55,425 nucleotides of DNA from an uncultured Adlercreutzia sp. (GCA_902478715.1 CABSMC010000005.1:1-55425); one strand, 5' to 3'; positions 1-8,107 are shown, numbered from the stretch's first letter. The notes: generated by a model not told the origin, from the letters alone. Made by a program: numbers and translations.

Positions 1-274
1 CGGGTGGTTTCTTGCCCGCCGCGCTTCGCGCGCCGTGCAGGCTCACGAGCCTGAATAGAAATGCGATAGCAATTGCGAATATCGCAATTGCTATCGCCAG
101 GCACTGCTCGCTTGAATGCCCCGAGACTACAATTGCTAGCACGCCCGCAAAAATGGTCGCAGCAAAACCTTTGATCGTCACCGAGCTCGAAGCCATGCGG
201 TTTATCACACCCTGAATTAGCGACAAATAGTCGCGCCGGCATCCTTCAAGCTCGTTTTCTCGCTCGTCTCCCAA
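1..274 (-). CDS. Membrane protein, partial (runs off left edge)
   Basis: Reading the minus strand from a TTG at 274 gives at least 91 codons with no stop, continuing beyond base 1. A good Shine-Dalgarno (GAGGAGGG) lies just upstream. The product starts with a charged helix, then has YLSLIQGVINRMASSSVTIK, then two hydrophobic segments separated by a short polar turn. The second is almost pure Ala/Ile and is encoded by a DNA palindrome. I recognise the pattern 'Y-x-LQ-x-II-x-RM-x-x-NS-x-x-KG' from small membrane proteins often seen in variable, defence-rich regions, but I cannot name the family with certainty. The frame stays open upstream to an ATG at 430, so a longer N-terminus is possible. 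I prefer the TTG because of the ribosome-binding site and the promoter-like box at 312-317. Function unknown. Confidence 0.6.
   Translation of the reverse strand, partial: MGDERENELEGCRRDYLSLIQGVINRMASSSVTIKGFAATIFAGVLAIVVSGHSSEQCLAIAIAIFAIAIAFLFRLVSLHGARSAAGKKPP
63..97. repeat. Perfect 35-bp palindrome inside a coding region
   Basis: Arms of 16 bp (63-78 and 82-97) are exact reverse complements around the loop ATA. The palindrome lies inside the second hydrophobic segment of the minus-strand membrane protein and encodes an Ala-Ile run. It could form a cruciform or mRNA hairpin, or it may simply follow from repeated GCAATT-type codons. Confidence 0.8.
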
Positions 275-311
275 CGTGCCCTCCTCGCGCAATTGTGATA
301 GTTCCACGAAT

Positions 312-317
312 ATTATA
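312..317 (-). promoter_or_regulatory. Candidate -10 box (TATAAT) for the left-edge gene
   Basis: Read on the minus strand, a perfect TATAAT lies about 40 bp upstream of the TTG start at 274. No convincing -35 box sits at 16-18 bp; TTGAAA is 22 bp upstream. The rest of 275-521 holds no gene I can support. Confidence 0.35.
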
Positions 318-521
318 CAGATCTCGTTTACTATACATCTTTCAAGGGAAGAAGTAACGTCAATTCTGAAGTTGCGACCATTTCCTGGGCCAATTGGGAA
401 AACCCCAATCAGAACCCTCATTCCCTTCATTTGACAGCAGCAAAACATACGAAACAGCCGTCAACGCACTTTTGCAAGACTTGCACTCAGCCATTGAGGC
501 CTATTCGTTAGCGAACGGCAT

Positions 522-1169
522 TCAGCGACGCGAATCCCTAACCTCATGCACCCTTCTCAAGAATCTTGATCGCATTATCCCGAAGTTTCGTTCTGCGTCC
601 GACAGCGCAAGACGCTCCAGGCCCCTTACGAATTCGTCGAAATACTGGATCTCGGCCAAAGAAGAGAACCGTCTTGCACTCTTGAAGAAACCGCAGATAT
701 CAATATAGGAGATTGGCGTCCAAACTTCCTCAGGATCATACCGGCGTAAGTTCAAGCTGGTCATATCAGGTGCAAAAACGAAATAGCGAGCTACTTTGCC
801 GCTCTTTGCCGCTTCCTCATCGGTTTTCACTTGGTATTTTTTCAACTGAGAACCGTATTGTCCGCTGATACCGTTAATCCCCGATTTGGTTTTATTTTCG
901 ATGACAACGATACGACGACTGTCCTCTATACGTATATCGATATTGTTCTTTGATTCGCGATCGATGCAAAAAGACGTATCCATATCGCTGATATCTAGAA
1001 TCTCGGAAGCAAATTCTCTAAAGACGTCTGGCCTCTTCGAGAAGATATACGCGAACAGACTCGAGAATACCAACTCACTGTCTTCTTTACCAATGACCTC
1101 GAGAAATCCTGGCGTCTCGTAAGCATCTTCTCCCGCACCCAGATCGTATGTCGATGGGATTGGCGTCAT
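522..1169 (-). CDS. PD-(D/E)XK nuclease superfamily protein
   Basis: A 215-residue protein with the core motif of PD-(D/E)XK nucleases. NIDIRI carries the metal-binding Asp at about residue 78, IVVIENKTK carries Glu91 and Lys93, and a QLKKY helix follows at 108-112. This D...ENK...QL-x-x-Y spacing is typical of the PDDEXK_4-type group found in restriction and anti-phage contexts. The length fits a single-domain nuclease. The ATG overlaps the stop of the upstream reading frame by four bases, so it is probably translated by coupling with the broken upstream gene (1166-1736). The base composition is AT-rich compared with the core genes to the right. Fold assignment is fairly safe; the substrate and a role in defence are inferred. 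Confidence 0.75.
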   Translation of the reverse strand: MTPIPSTYDLGAGEDAYETPGFLEVIGKEDSELVFSSLFAYIFSKRPDVFREFASEILDISDMDTSFCIDRESKNNIDIRIEDSRRIVVIENKTKSGINGISGQYGSQLKKYQVKTDEEAAKSGKVARYFVFAPDMTSLNLRRYDPEEVWTPISYIDICGFFKSARRFSSLAEIQYFDEFVRGLERLALSDAERNFGIMRSRFLRRVHEVRDSRR

Positions 1170-1736
1170 AGCCTTCCATTGTCGGGAAGATCCTTTAGCT
1201 GTTTATACGCCACGGGATCGTTAGCCGTTGCGTAGTACCTACGCATTCCATTGCCGCGCGATACGATCGACTTCCGCGAGGAGTCAAGCGGAACAATCGT
1301 AAGGTCATTTAATCTATCGACCCCATTCTCCAAGGTCAGAACAATTTTGCATCCCGAAAAGGGAACTTTCATTTTTCTGCAGCATAAGTCACCCTGGCGG
1401 GAGAGTCATCAGCATTTTCGGCTGCTATATTGTCCCCATATATGTCAGCCAACCTCACGCCGTTGCAAGTTATGCTTCCCTATCGCTAGAGAGGACTTTC
1501 GAGAGCCCCGTAGCAGTGGCAACAACTTCCACAGTCTTGCCTCTACGCACTTTGCGCACGAACAATATGCTTTCGACGCAGCGCCCTTGCACTTTACCGT
1601 TCGGAGTAACGCACAAATACCTCTTGCCATCATCGGCTTTGAGCAAGTTGACCGCCTCGTGACCAATGTTATTGCCCATGGCTAAGTACTCCCCTGCGTA
1701 CATCTGATTAGCGAGAATCTCACCGGTTCCCATCAC
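1166..1736 (-). pseudogene. Broken gene: 'NIGHE' hypothetical protein with two frameshifts
   Basis: Three minus-strand reading frames join into one protein if one base is added at each of two homopolymer runs: GGG at about 1485 and AAAAA at about 1374. Segment one starts at GTG 1736 or ATG 1733 after a GGGGAGG site. It contains AGEYLAMGNNIGHEAVNLLK and a lysine/valine-rich stretch. Segment two reads GVRLADIYGDN and ends near AAEK. Segment three (1372-1166) begins MKVPFSGCKIVLTLENG and overlaps the nuclease ATG. The joined length is about 190 residues. I recall hypothetical proteins with a similar NIGHE motif but cannot name a function. Either this is a pseudogene or the assembly has homopolymer errors; the close coupling to the nuclease suggests that the two were an operon. 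Confidence 0.55.
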
Positions 1737-1809
1737 GCCTCCCCGTCTAACGAAGCTGTTGCCGTCAAGATTCGGCCAGTCGAACGCAAGACATATGAAC
1801 GCTTACTAG

Positions 1810-2052
1810 ATCAATACGCAATATTGTATTGCATCGTCCCCTAATCACGAAGGTCTGCCGAACTCTAGCGCATTACAACCGATTTTGCCAAAAAGGAATC
1901 TCGCAAAATATATTTGCGACCTAGAGACTGCCCAGCTTCGAACAGTCTTCTCCCATTTGCGTCCCATCCTAGAACAACTCGACGCTTTTTCACCCATCGA
2001 AAAGCGCAGGTTTACGAAGAAGCGCCTCAAAAGATCGCTAATCAATGATTAA
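1810..2052 (+). other. Open-frame remnant of 80 codons, no good start
   Basis: After a TAG at 1807-1809 the plus strand stays open to TAA at 2050-2052. The translation looks protein-like, with amphipathic stretches such as NLAKYICDLETAQLRTV and LRPILEQLDAF and a basic tail ending KRLKRSLIND. The only ordinary start is a TTG about one third of the way in, and there is no ribosome-binding site. This looks like the 3' end of a lost gene. The bases around it (1737-2192) otherwise hold only AT-rich spacer. Confidence 0.3.
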
Positions 2053-2192
2053 TTAAAACTTAATGACAGGAACTAAGCGACTTCGTTTTCGAAACCTCCC
2101 TCAAGTCATTTTAGACTCTCTCCGTAGCTTTCGAGTTGATTGAGTTATCATACGAATGGATCGAACAATACGTTGTAGGAGGGTCATTAATC

Positions 2193-2366
2193 ATGAGCGA
2201 CTCGGACAAGCGAAAACAACAAACTAGCGTCCCCTCCAAAGTAACGGGCAGCGAGTCCTTTTCGCATAGCGGAATAGAGAAGAGAGGCTCAGCGCGAGAT
2301 GGCGACAGAACGCCAATCTCGAGCCAGGATTCTCGCTTCTCGAAAAGCAACGACAGATCAAAGTAG
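2193..2366 (+). CDS. Ser/Lys/Arg-rich 57-residue polar protein (N-part of a split gene?)
   Basis: The ATG at 2193 follows a strong AGGAGGG site by nine bases. The product is 57 residues, hydrophilic and rich in Ser, Lys, Arg and Asp, with no hydrophobic segment and no motif that I recognise. It ends at TAG 2364-2366. The downstream membrane-protein frame (ATG 2370) is in the same register, one codon after this stop, and has no ribosome-binding site of its own. The parsimonious reading is a single gene of about 256 codons interrupted by one amber codon. Alternatives are a genuine leader protein with coupled translation, stop-codon readthrough, or a sequencing error. Confidence 0.5.
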   Translation: MSDSDKRKQQTSVPSKVTGSESFSHSGIEKRGSARDGDRTPISSQDSRFSKSNDRSK

Positions 2367-2369
2367 CAC

Positions 2370-2963
2370 ATGAAGATCGACAGCGCCCACTCAAACTCTT
2401 CCCGTTCAGACAATATCGATAAGATAACAGCGGAGCACATGCTTCGCTGTGCCGAATTAAGCTATCGGATGGAAATAGAGCGCGGAGAGAACATTGGTGC
2501 TCGAGCCGCAAAAACACTCACTGCTGTTTCCATTATTGCAGTTGGAGTGGTAACGAGCATAGGCTTACTACCACCTCTTTCTGCCGCCGGCCGGATTGCT
2601 GTTCTTTTCTCGTATGCCATCGCCTTAACGCTCCTAGCTGTCAGCCTTATCCTATGCCTCTTGTCCCAATTCGGCTTTCCGCACAAATCACTTGTCTCCC
2701 CTGAGCGGGTTATCGCAGACATAAATGCAGAGAGCAGCAAGCGGCCTTTCGAAAGCGAGGTGGATGCCGCCAAGCATTTTGCCATTTCAATCGAGACCTC
2801 TTACCAAAGCATCCGAGCCAACAACACCAGGTCGAAAAAGCTTTTAAATTGGGCGCTCGGCATTCTTATTTTTGCTTTAGCCTTCATTCTGCGCAGTTGC
2901 ATATTATGTTACAACATCGAAGCCCTTGCCCACCCCATCGCTTGTTTCCTCCGCCTCATCTAG
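2370..2963 (+). CDS. Three-helix membrane protein next to a KAP NTPase
   Basis: A 197-residue protein with a Ser-rich polar N-terminus, then a helix (about 35-50) leading into two adjacent hydrophobic segments (about 50-70 and 76-98). A cytoplasm-like stretch follows, then a third hydrophobic segment (about 164-185). This layout resembles small SLATT-like or DUF-type membrane proteins that partner NTPases or nucleotidyltransferases in conflict systems, but there is no diagnostic motif. It sits in frame after the amber-terminated frame 2193-2366 and about 100 bp before the KAP NTPase gene on the same strand. I infer that the two act together at the membrane. The AT-rich composition matches the rest of the island. 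Confidence 0.6.
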   Translation: MKIDSAHSNSSRSDNIDKITAEHMLRCAELSYRMEIERGENIGARAAKTLTAVSIIAVGVVTSIGLLPPLSAAGRIAVLFSYAIALTLLAVSLILCLLSQFGFPHKSLVSPERVIADINAESSKRPFESEVDAAKHFAISIETSYQSIRANNTRSKKLLNWALGILIFALAFILRSCILCYNIEALAHPIACFLRLI

Positions 2964-3070
2964 AATACTGGAGCAGATTAAGCGAAGTGTAACAACGATG
3001 GTTTCATACTGCATAGCCCGCATTGTGTTGCACAGCTTTCATGCGAGTGATCCAAGGTAGGTGAATAAGG

Positions 3071-5206
3071 ATGTTTGACGCGGACAAACCGATCAATAAG
3101 CGCGAGAATGACACATTAGGGCGGAGCCTTTTTGCCGACTCCGTTGCGCAGATTATTGTCAATCAGATCGACTCCGAATCGCACGTGATAGGAATATATG
3201 GCAAATGGGGTTCCGGAAAGACATCCACAGTCAACCTTATTCAAGAAAGAATCAATCAGCTAGCGGAGGAGCGCGGCAGCGAAACTCGGGTCTTAACGTT
3301 TAGTAGTTGGGGTTCAAACTCCGTTTACGATGTTTTCACGATGTTCTTCAATGCAATCAGCAACGAGATAACCGTAGCTGGAAGAGCATGGGCAAAAGGG
3401 AAAACCCTCATCGGCGATTTGATCGAATATGGGACATGCTTGTCGTGTGTCTTTCCTCCAGTTAGCGGTCTCGTGAGCGGTATTAAGTCTCAGTTGAAGA
3501 AACAAAAGTCTTTATCGCAGCTCAAGGACAAAGTCGCGAAATCCCTCAGGAAACGACAAGGCAAATTGGTCGTTGTAATAGATGATATAGACCGGTTGTC
3601 GGATGAGCAAATCAAGCATGTATTCCAGTTCGTCAGCATTGTCGCGGACTTCCCCAACGTCGTTTACATTCTGCCCTTCGATTATGAAGTGGTTGCAGAA
3701 GCCCTGTCCGGCATTCAAGGGACTGAGGGTTCGTGCTATATGGGCAAAGTCGTGCAAATCCCCCTCTATCTTCCCGATCCGTCGCCTAATTCATTGATTG
3801 AGCTGTTGGACAAAGAAGTCGGAGAGCTCATTGACCCCGGAAGAGACGACTACGACAAACAAAGGATGCGGCAAATCGTCGAGGTGTTTATACAGCGTTA
3901 CATGAAAACGCCGAGAGATGTGAGAAGACTTCAAAACACTTACATCTTTCAGATGGGGCTTTTTTCCGAGGGACTAAATAGTTTGGATCTTTTGGCCTTG
4001 TCGTGCCTGATGGCCTTCGACCCCGTCCTTTTTGGATGGGTTAAAGATAATAAGGATCTAGTGCTGGGCTCCATGTTTCCAAGCAAACAGAAGACCCATG
4101 ACGAAGATGTGAACAACTCGCTGCAAACAATTGGGATTCATGGGCGCGAAGCTGAGGACATAAAGGAGATGCTTTCAGTTTTGTTCCCTGCATTGTCATG
4201 CCACACGGTATATGGAAGCGCGTCTTTTTGGCGCGAGCGCAGAGTTTGCCACAGGGAAATCTTTGACGGATATTTCTCGGGTCGCTCCAAGGAAAGCTGG
4301 CTTTCATCGCGGAATTTGGCTAGCTCTTTGTACGCTGGCAACATAACAAAAGTAAGGGCAATAGCCGACAAAAGTATAAGCAATGGAACCTTTCTCATTT
4401 TCCTTGAAGAGGTTAGTTGCCGCATCGACATGGTTGACAATTCAAGCTTGCGTCCTCTGGGAGAGATTCTAATCGATTGTTGGGGGAAATCATCAGAAGA
4501 AAGGGAGGGCAGCCTTTTCCTAGAAAATTCAGATAGAAAAATCGAATTTGTCCTGAAAAAGATACTCAAGATACTTGGGCAACCCGAAGCCGATGCGATT
4601 GTGTTGAGCAAGTTGCAACAGCTAGACGTTGCGGGGTTGGCTGCTATGGCGCCATTTTTGAACGGCGAAGAGCTGGCGCGTGGGAGATTGGCAGCAGATT
4701 CTGCAAACGAAGAGAAACAACATTTAAGCCTTGCCGGTGTTGAGGAAGCGGAGAAAGCATTTGCACGGAGGATCTCTGAGCTCAAGGACAGCGAAGGTTT
4801 TCTCGAGTGCGACCACCTCTATATGGCTATGTATCTATGGTCACGCTTCAACGAAGACGAGTATTTGGCATACTGGAGGCGCTTGATCGAAGAGAATCCT
4901 TTGAATGTTTGCTATCTGCTGAGCACGTTTGCAGGAAAATGGACCTCAGGTGAAATCTATGGCTGGACTTTCAACCAGGACCTTATCGAGCAAGTGATGC
5001 CTAAAGACGAAATCGACTCGATTCTGCAGTCATTACGTAAGGAGCATGCTTTTTCCGAGATATCTGATGCTGTCCTGGAAAAAACGATTGCTTTCTACCA
5101 AATAGGCTTTAGCGGACTGGGAGTTGGCGATGAAGTGACTGGTCAGTCATGCAGAGAGCACTTTTCTGAATGGAAGGGAGAGGATGGACGCGACTCTTCT
5201 TCCTAG
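3071..5206 (+). CDS. KAP-family P-loop NTPase
   Basis: A 711-residue protein with a P-loop GKWGSGKT at residues 44-51 and a Walker B strand LVVVIDDIDRL at 166-176. Both are characteristic of the KAP NTPase family (named after Kidins220/ARMS and PifA). The region between Walker A and B (about 110-140) holds a hydrophobic stretch, as expected for KAP proteins that insert into or touch the membrane. The C-terminal half is helical with no recognised domain. F-plasmid PifA, a phage-exclusion protein, belongs to this family, so a role in anti-phage defence is a reasonable inference. The upstream membrane protein gene is the likely partner. Start ATG 3071 has purine-rich sites (AAGGTAGG and AAGG) just upstream. 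Composition is AT-rich, consistent with horizontal transfer. Confidence 0.85.
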   Translation: MFDADKPINKRENDTLGRSLFADSVAQIIVNQIDSESHVIGIYGKWGSGKTSTVNLIQERINQLAEERGSETRVLTFSSWGSNSVYDVFTMFFNAISNEITVAGRAWAKGKTLIGDLIEYGTCLSCVFPPVSGLVSGIKSQLKKQKSLSQLKDKVAKSLRKRQGKLVVVIDDIDRLSDEQIKHVFQFVSIVADFPNVVYILPFDYEVVAEALSGIQGTEGSCYMGKVVQIPLYLPDPSPNSLIELLDKEVGELIDPGRDDYDKQRMRQIVEVFIQRYMKTPRDVRRLQNTYIFQMGLFSEGLNSLDLLALSCLMAFDPVLFGWVKDNKDLVLGSMFPSKQKTHDEDVNNSLQTIGIHGREAEDIKEMLSVLFPALSCHTVYGSASFWRERRVCHREIFDGYFSGRSKESWLSSRNLASSLYAGNITKVRAIADKSISNGTFLIFLEEVSCRIDMVDNSSLRPLGEILIDCWGKSSEEREGSLFLENSDRKIEFVLKKILKILGQPEADAIVLSKLQQLDVAGLAAMAPFLNGEELARGRLAADSANEEKQHLSLAGVEEAEKAFARRISELKDSEGFLECDHLYMAMYLWSRFNEDEYLAYWRRLIEENPLNVCYLLSTFAGKWTSGEIYGWTFNQDLIEQVMPKDEIDSILQSLRKEHAFSEISDAVLEKTIAFYQIGFSGLGVGDEVTGQSCREHFSEWKGEDGRDSSS

Positions 5207-5484
5207 CAGAATCAAATACGGCTCCAGATCACACCGAATGCCACAGTGCTGTCCTTTGGTGCCTCTTGGGGTGCGGAGTGGCTAGTTGAGGTCGAGTAAA
5301 GAAAGGGTTGCGAGAAGTTAGCAAAGATCGGTTTCCGCAACCAGGAATAACGGATACCCACCTACTAGTGGCTATGCTTCTCGCCAAATAACTCGAGAGA
5401 GGCAGCATCCGCTGGTACTACGGAAGACGCGAAGCGGATGGTACCCGTACGACGCAATATTCGGACAACGCCGCGTACGATCTA
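5207..5484. other. Spacer after KAP gene, possible gene debris
   Basis: I see no complete gene here. One plus-strand frame from about 5389 reads LERGSIRWYYGRREADGTRT and continues into the palindrome without a start codon. It may be debris of a lost gene. Confidence 0.3.
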
Positions 5485-5530
5485 GTTTGGCAACAAAAAA
5501 CGTTGCCAAAGGGCGTTGGCAACGTTTTTT
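5485..5530. repeat. Left part of a split 56-bp palindrome; terminator-like hairpin
   Basis: The arm 5485-5509 is followed by a six-base loop (5510-5515) and the start of the complementary arm. Even alone, 5495-5530 forms a perfect 15-bp stem flanked by A6 and T6, which would act as a bidirectional intrinsic terminator. The rest of the complementary arm lies at 8123-8138, beyond the IS element. Confidence 0.8.
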
Positions 5531-5544
5531 GCTTATTGCGCCGT

Positions 5545-5598
5545 TTTTGCTACACCGTTCCACGCTCCACTGCTACAGCGTTCCATGGCAGGCTGCCA
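5545..5598 (+). repeat. IS21 left subterminal inverted repeat
   Basis: A 54-bp arm, matched in reverse complement by 8054-8107 with three mismatches. Such long or multiple subterminal repeats are where IS21 transposases bind. Confidence 0.85.
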
Positions 5599-5672
5599 CG
5601 TAGCAATGCGGGTTGCTCTGATTGCGAGGGGCGCGCAAGCGCCCCTCTTGGCCAATGCGGCCGGTTATGCTC

Positions 5673-6407
5673 TTAGCCGATGCGCTTGCGCATTGACTCG
5701 TCGCCTTCAATATGGATGACGTCCGACCGATAGACTATGCGGTCGATGACGGCATCTGCGATTGCTCCTTCCCCGAGCTTTGAATGCCAGCCTGCCGGCG
5801 AGAACTGCGAGCAAATCAATAAGGACCCGCTGCGCAAGCGCGCCTCGACTATCTCTAAAAGCTCGCGCGCCGCCTTCCCCTCGAGCTCTTCCAAAAGCCA
5901 ATCGTCCGGTATCAGCAAGTCGCATTTCGTGTAGCGCTTCTTCGCCTTGAGCCAATCCTCGTTCTTGCTCACGGTCAGCTCGTCGAGCATCTCGGGCAAC
6001 CGGACGTACCTTACGCTGAAGAAGGCGTTGCAGGCCGCCACCCCGAGCGCGCAGGCAATCCAGCTCTTGCCGGCGCCCGACGCGCCCGTGATCACGACGT
6101 TGCGGTGGCCTCTTATCCATGTGCAGTTGGACAGCTCTATCAGTTTCGTGCGGTCGAGCTTGCGATCCGCGTCGTAGCGGACATCGGCGATGTTCGCCTC
6201 GGGATCGGAGAAGCCGGCCTGGCGCAACAGCCTCGTCCTCCCGTTGATGCGGCGCGCGTCCCATTCGGCATCGACTATCATGGCGAACCTCTCGTCGAAG
6301 GTCATCTCTGCCACTCCTTGCGATTCCTCCTGGTCGCGATACGCTTGCGCCATCACCGACATCCTCATGCCATAGAGTTTGTCCATCGTCGTCTGGCTCG
6401 CCGTCAT
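5673..6407 (-). CDS. istB: IS21 helper ATPase IstB
   Basis: A 244-residue AAA+ ATPase that assists the IstA transposase in target capture. Walker A is GASGAGKS at 108-115; the Walker B strand CDLLIPDDW lies near 162-170 with the DD pair. The N-terminal helices match the IstB/DnaA-like family, and the length is normal. The start ATG shares one base with the istA stop (TAATG), so the two are translationally coupled. The protein appears intact, so the element may still be active. Confidence 0.93.
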   Translation of the reverse strand: MTASQTTMDKLYGMRMSVMAQAYRDQEESQGVAEMTFDERFAMIVDAEWDARRINGRTRLLRQAGFSDPEANIADVRYDADRKLDRTKLIELSNCTWIRGHRNVVITGASGAGKSWIACALGVAACNAFFSVRYVRLPEMLDELTVSKNEDWLKAKKRYTKCDLLIPDDWLLEELEGKAARELLEIVEARLRSGSLLICSQFSPAGWHSKLGEGAIADAVIDRIVYRSDVIHIEGDESMRKRIG

Positions 6408-7942
6408 TACTCATCGTCCCCCTCGCTCAAGTTCCGGTAGTAGTCGCCTCCGCGCAGATACGCTCCGGCGTTTTGGTCCTCGGGCCCTGCGGCCCCCATC
6501 TCCGAGATAATCGATTTGATCGTCTTGTAGCTCGGCCTGGGCGTTAGAGAGCAGGCCTTGGCGCACGCCTGCTCGAGCATCTCCCTTCCGTGCTTCTTCG
6601 CGAGCGCCAGCACCGCGCGGCACGAGCGGTAGGACTGCTGCTCGATCTTGCGCGACCTCAAGATGGCATCGACGGCTTCCCCGCAGGACGGGCCGATCCC
6701 GGCCGCCCATTTGCGGAAGCGCTTCGCGTCCCACTCCACAAAGTCGCGATGGGAATCGGGCATGCGGTCGGGGTTGGTGCGGCAGCTTCCCCTAGGGCCG
6801 TAGATGCGCTCGTGCATGGCGATTCGCTCGCCGTCGCAGGCCACCCAAACAGCGGATCTGGTGGCGCATAGCTCCACCTCGCGCTTGACGTAGCTGAACG
6901 GAACCGAGTACCAGCATCCGTCAAACGAGACGTGGCAGTTAAAATTAACAGTGACAACCTTGCGGGTAACCATCTCGTAGGGCTTGCCCGGCAGCGGGAT
7001 GAGCAGCGGCTTCTCTTGGCGGACGAAGACCTCATCCCTGCTGCCCTCGCGCTTTTGGAACGGACGGGCGCTGATCTCGCGCACCTTCTCCAAAAGAGCC
7101 TCGTTCAGCTGCCGGAGAGAGGTGAACAGCTGGTTGCGAAGGGGCGCGATGGCGCGCTGCTCGATGACCCTCACGCTCATCTCCACCGCCCCCTTGTCCC
7201 TCGGCCTCCCGGGGCGCGCGGGCACGACGGCGCACCCGTAGTACTCGGCCATCCTGCGGTACTGCTCGTTGATCACGAGCTCTTCGACGGTGTTCTTGAC
7301 GACGCCCTGCTTGAGGTTGTCGGGAACCGCTATCGGCACGCTGCCGCCGAAGAAGGCGAAGGCGTGGACGTGGGCCTCGACCCAGGACTCCGCTCTCATG
7401 TTGTAGGCGCCCTCGGCGAACATCTCGCCCGAATAGGGCAAGCACGCCACGAAGACGTGGACTTTGCGCGCCTCGCCGGTGTCGGCGTCGAGCACCTCCA
7501 TGGTGTCGCCGACGTAGTCGACCTGCATCTCCTGGGCGGGTTTGCGCTCGATGCGCATGGAGACCTTGCTGGCGGCCGCCCAGGCGCGGTGCTTCTGGCA
7601 GAAGGCGGAGTGCAGGTAGGGCTCCATGCCCGATGCCAGGGCGTCCTCGCAGTACTCCCTCCAAAGCGTCAGCATGGTCATGCCGGGACGGTTCATCTCC
7701 TTGTCGATGCGGGGATGGTCGATCTCCGCCTTCGACATATCGGATCGCTCCTTTGCCGGATAGATGACGGCTCGAATCGCCGCATCGTTCATCTCCTCCG
7801 GCAAGGGCCACTCGAGGCCGTGCGCCTTCGCGCGGGTGGTCACCGCCCTTACCGTTGCGGTGGAGCACCTGCACGAGAACGCTGTGTTCCTGACGCTCAC
7901 CCCCATCGCCCTTTGCCGAAGTATTTCTCTGTACTTGACCAT
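6407..7942 (-). CDS. istA: IS21 transposase IstA
   Basis: A 511-residue DDE transposase. An N-terminal helix-turn-helix (MVKYREILRQRAMG onward) binds the ends. The rve-type catalytic core shows Asp in QVDYVGDT (about 142), Asp208 in VPDNLKQG and Glu254 in RPRDKGAVEM. A C-terminal Mu-type beta-barrel region follows. I chose ATG 7942 because it starts the conserved helix-turn-helix and is preceded by AAAGGAAG. A frame open to 8116 reads into the inverted repeat and is not expected to be translated. Length and catalytic residues are complete. Confidence 0.93.
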   Translation of the reverse strand: MVKYREILRQRAMGVSVRNTAFSCRCSTATVRAVTTRAKAHGLEWPLPEEMNDAAIRAVIYPAKERSDMSKAEIDHPRIDKEMNRPGMTMLTLWREYCEDALASGMEPYLHSAFCQKHRAWAAASKVSMRIERKPAQEMQVDYVGDTMEVLDADTGEARKVHVFVACLPYSGEMFAEGAYNMRAESWVEAHVHAFAFFGGSVPIAVPDNLKQGVVKNTVEELVINEQYRRMAEYYGCAVVPARPGRPRDKGAVEMSVRVIEQRAIAPLRNQLFTSLRQLNEALLEKVREISARPFQKREGSRDEVFVRQEKPLLIPLPGKPYEMVTRKVVTVNFNCHVSFDGCWYSVPFSYVKREVELCATRSAVWVACDGERIAMHERIYGPRGSCRTNPDRMPDSHRDFVEWDAKRFRKWAAGIGPSCGEAVDAILRSRKIEQQSYRSCRAVLALAKKHGREMLEQACAKACSLTPRPSYKTIKSIISEMGAAGPEDQNAGAYLRGGDYYRNLSEGDDE

Positions 7943-8053
7943 TTTTTCTTCCTTTCTCGCAATGGTCCGATGGGCACTTTTGTGCCCATCGGAATTGTGG
8001 CGGAAAAGGAAGCGCCCCTTTCGGGGCGCGTGGCAATTTAGATTGTTAGGGTG

Positions 8054-8107
8054 TGGCAGTCTGCCATGGAGCGCTGTAGCAGTGGAGCGTGAAACGGTGT
8101 AGCAAAA
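8054..8107 (-). repeat. IS21 right subterminal inverted repeat
   Basis: Reverse complement of 5545-5598 at 51 of 54 positions. It lies upstream of istA and probably overlaps its promoter. Confidence 0.85.

Noticed and set aside
12..215. Plus-strand open frame at the left edge
   Set aside because: It is the shadow of the minus-strand membrane protein, which has a ribosome-binding site and a better hydrophobic pattern.
394..708. Plus-strand open frame of 104 codons
   Set aside because: It overlaps the nuclease in antisense for more than half its length and lacks a site; the nuclease motif decides in favour of the minus strand.
1..5300. Prophage remnant
   Set aside because: No integrase, terminase, capsid or tail genes are present; the content fits a defence-type island better.
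5485..5500. GTTTGGCAACAAAAAA, repeated inverted at 8123-8138, as the outer end of the IS
   Set aside because: These bases belong to the pre-existing palindrome. The IS ends at TG...CA (5530 and 8122) with T-run duplications.
6932..8041. Long plus-strand open frame opposite istA
   Set aside because: Antisense frame produced by GC-rich third positions; istA carries the catalytic residues.
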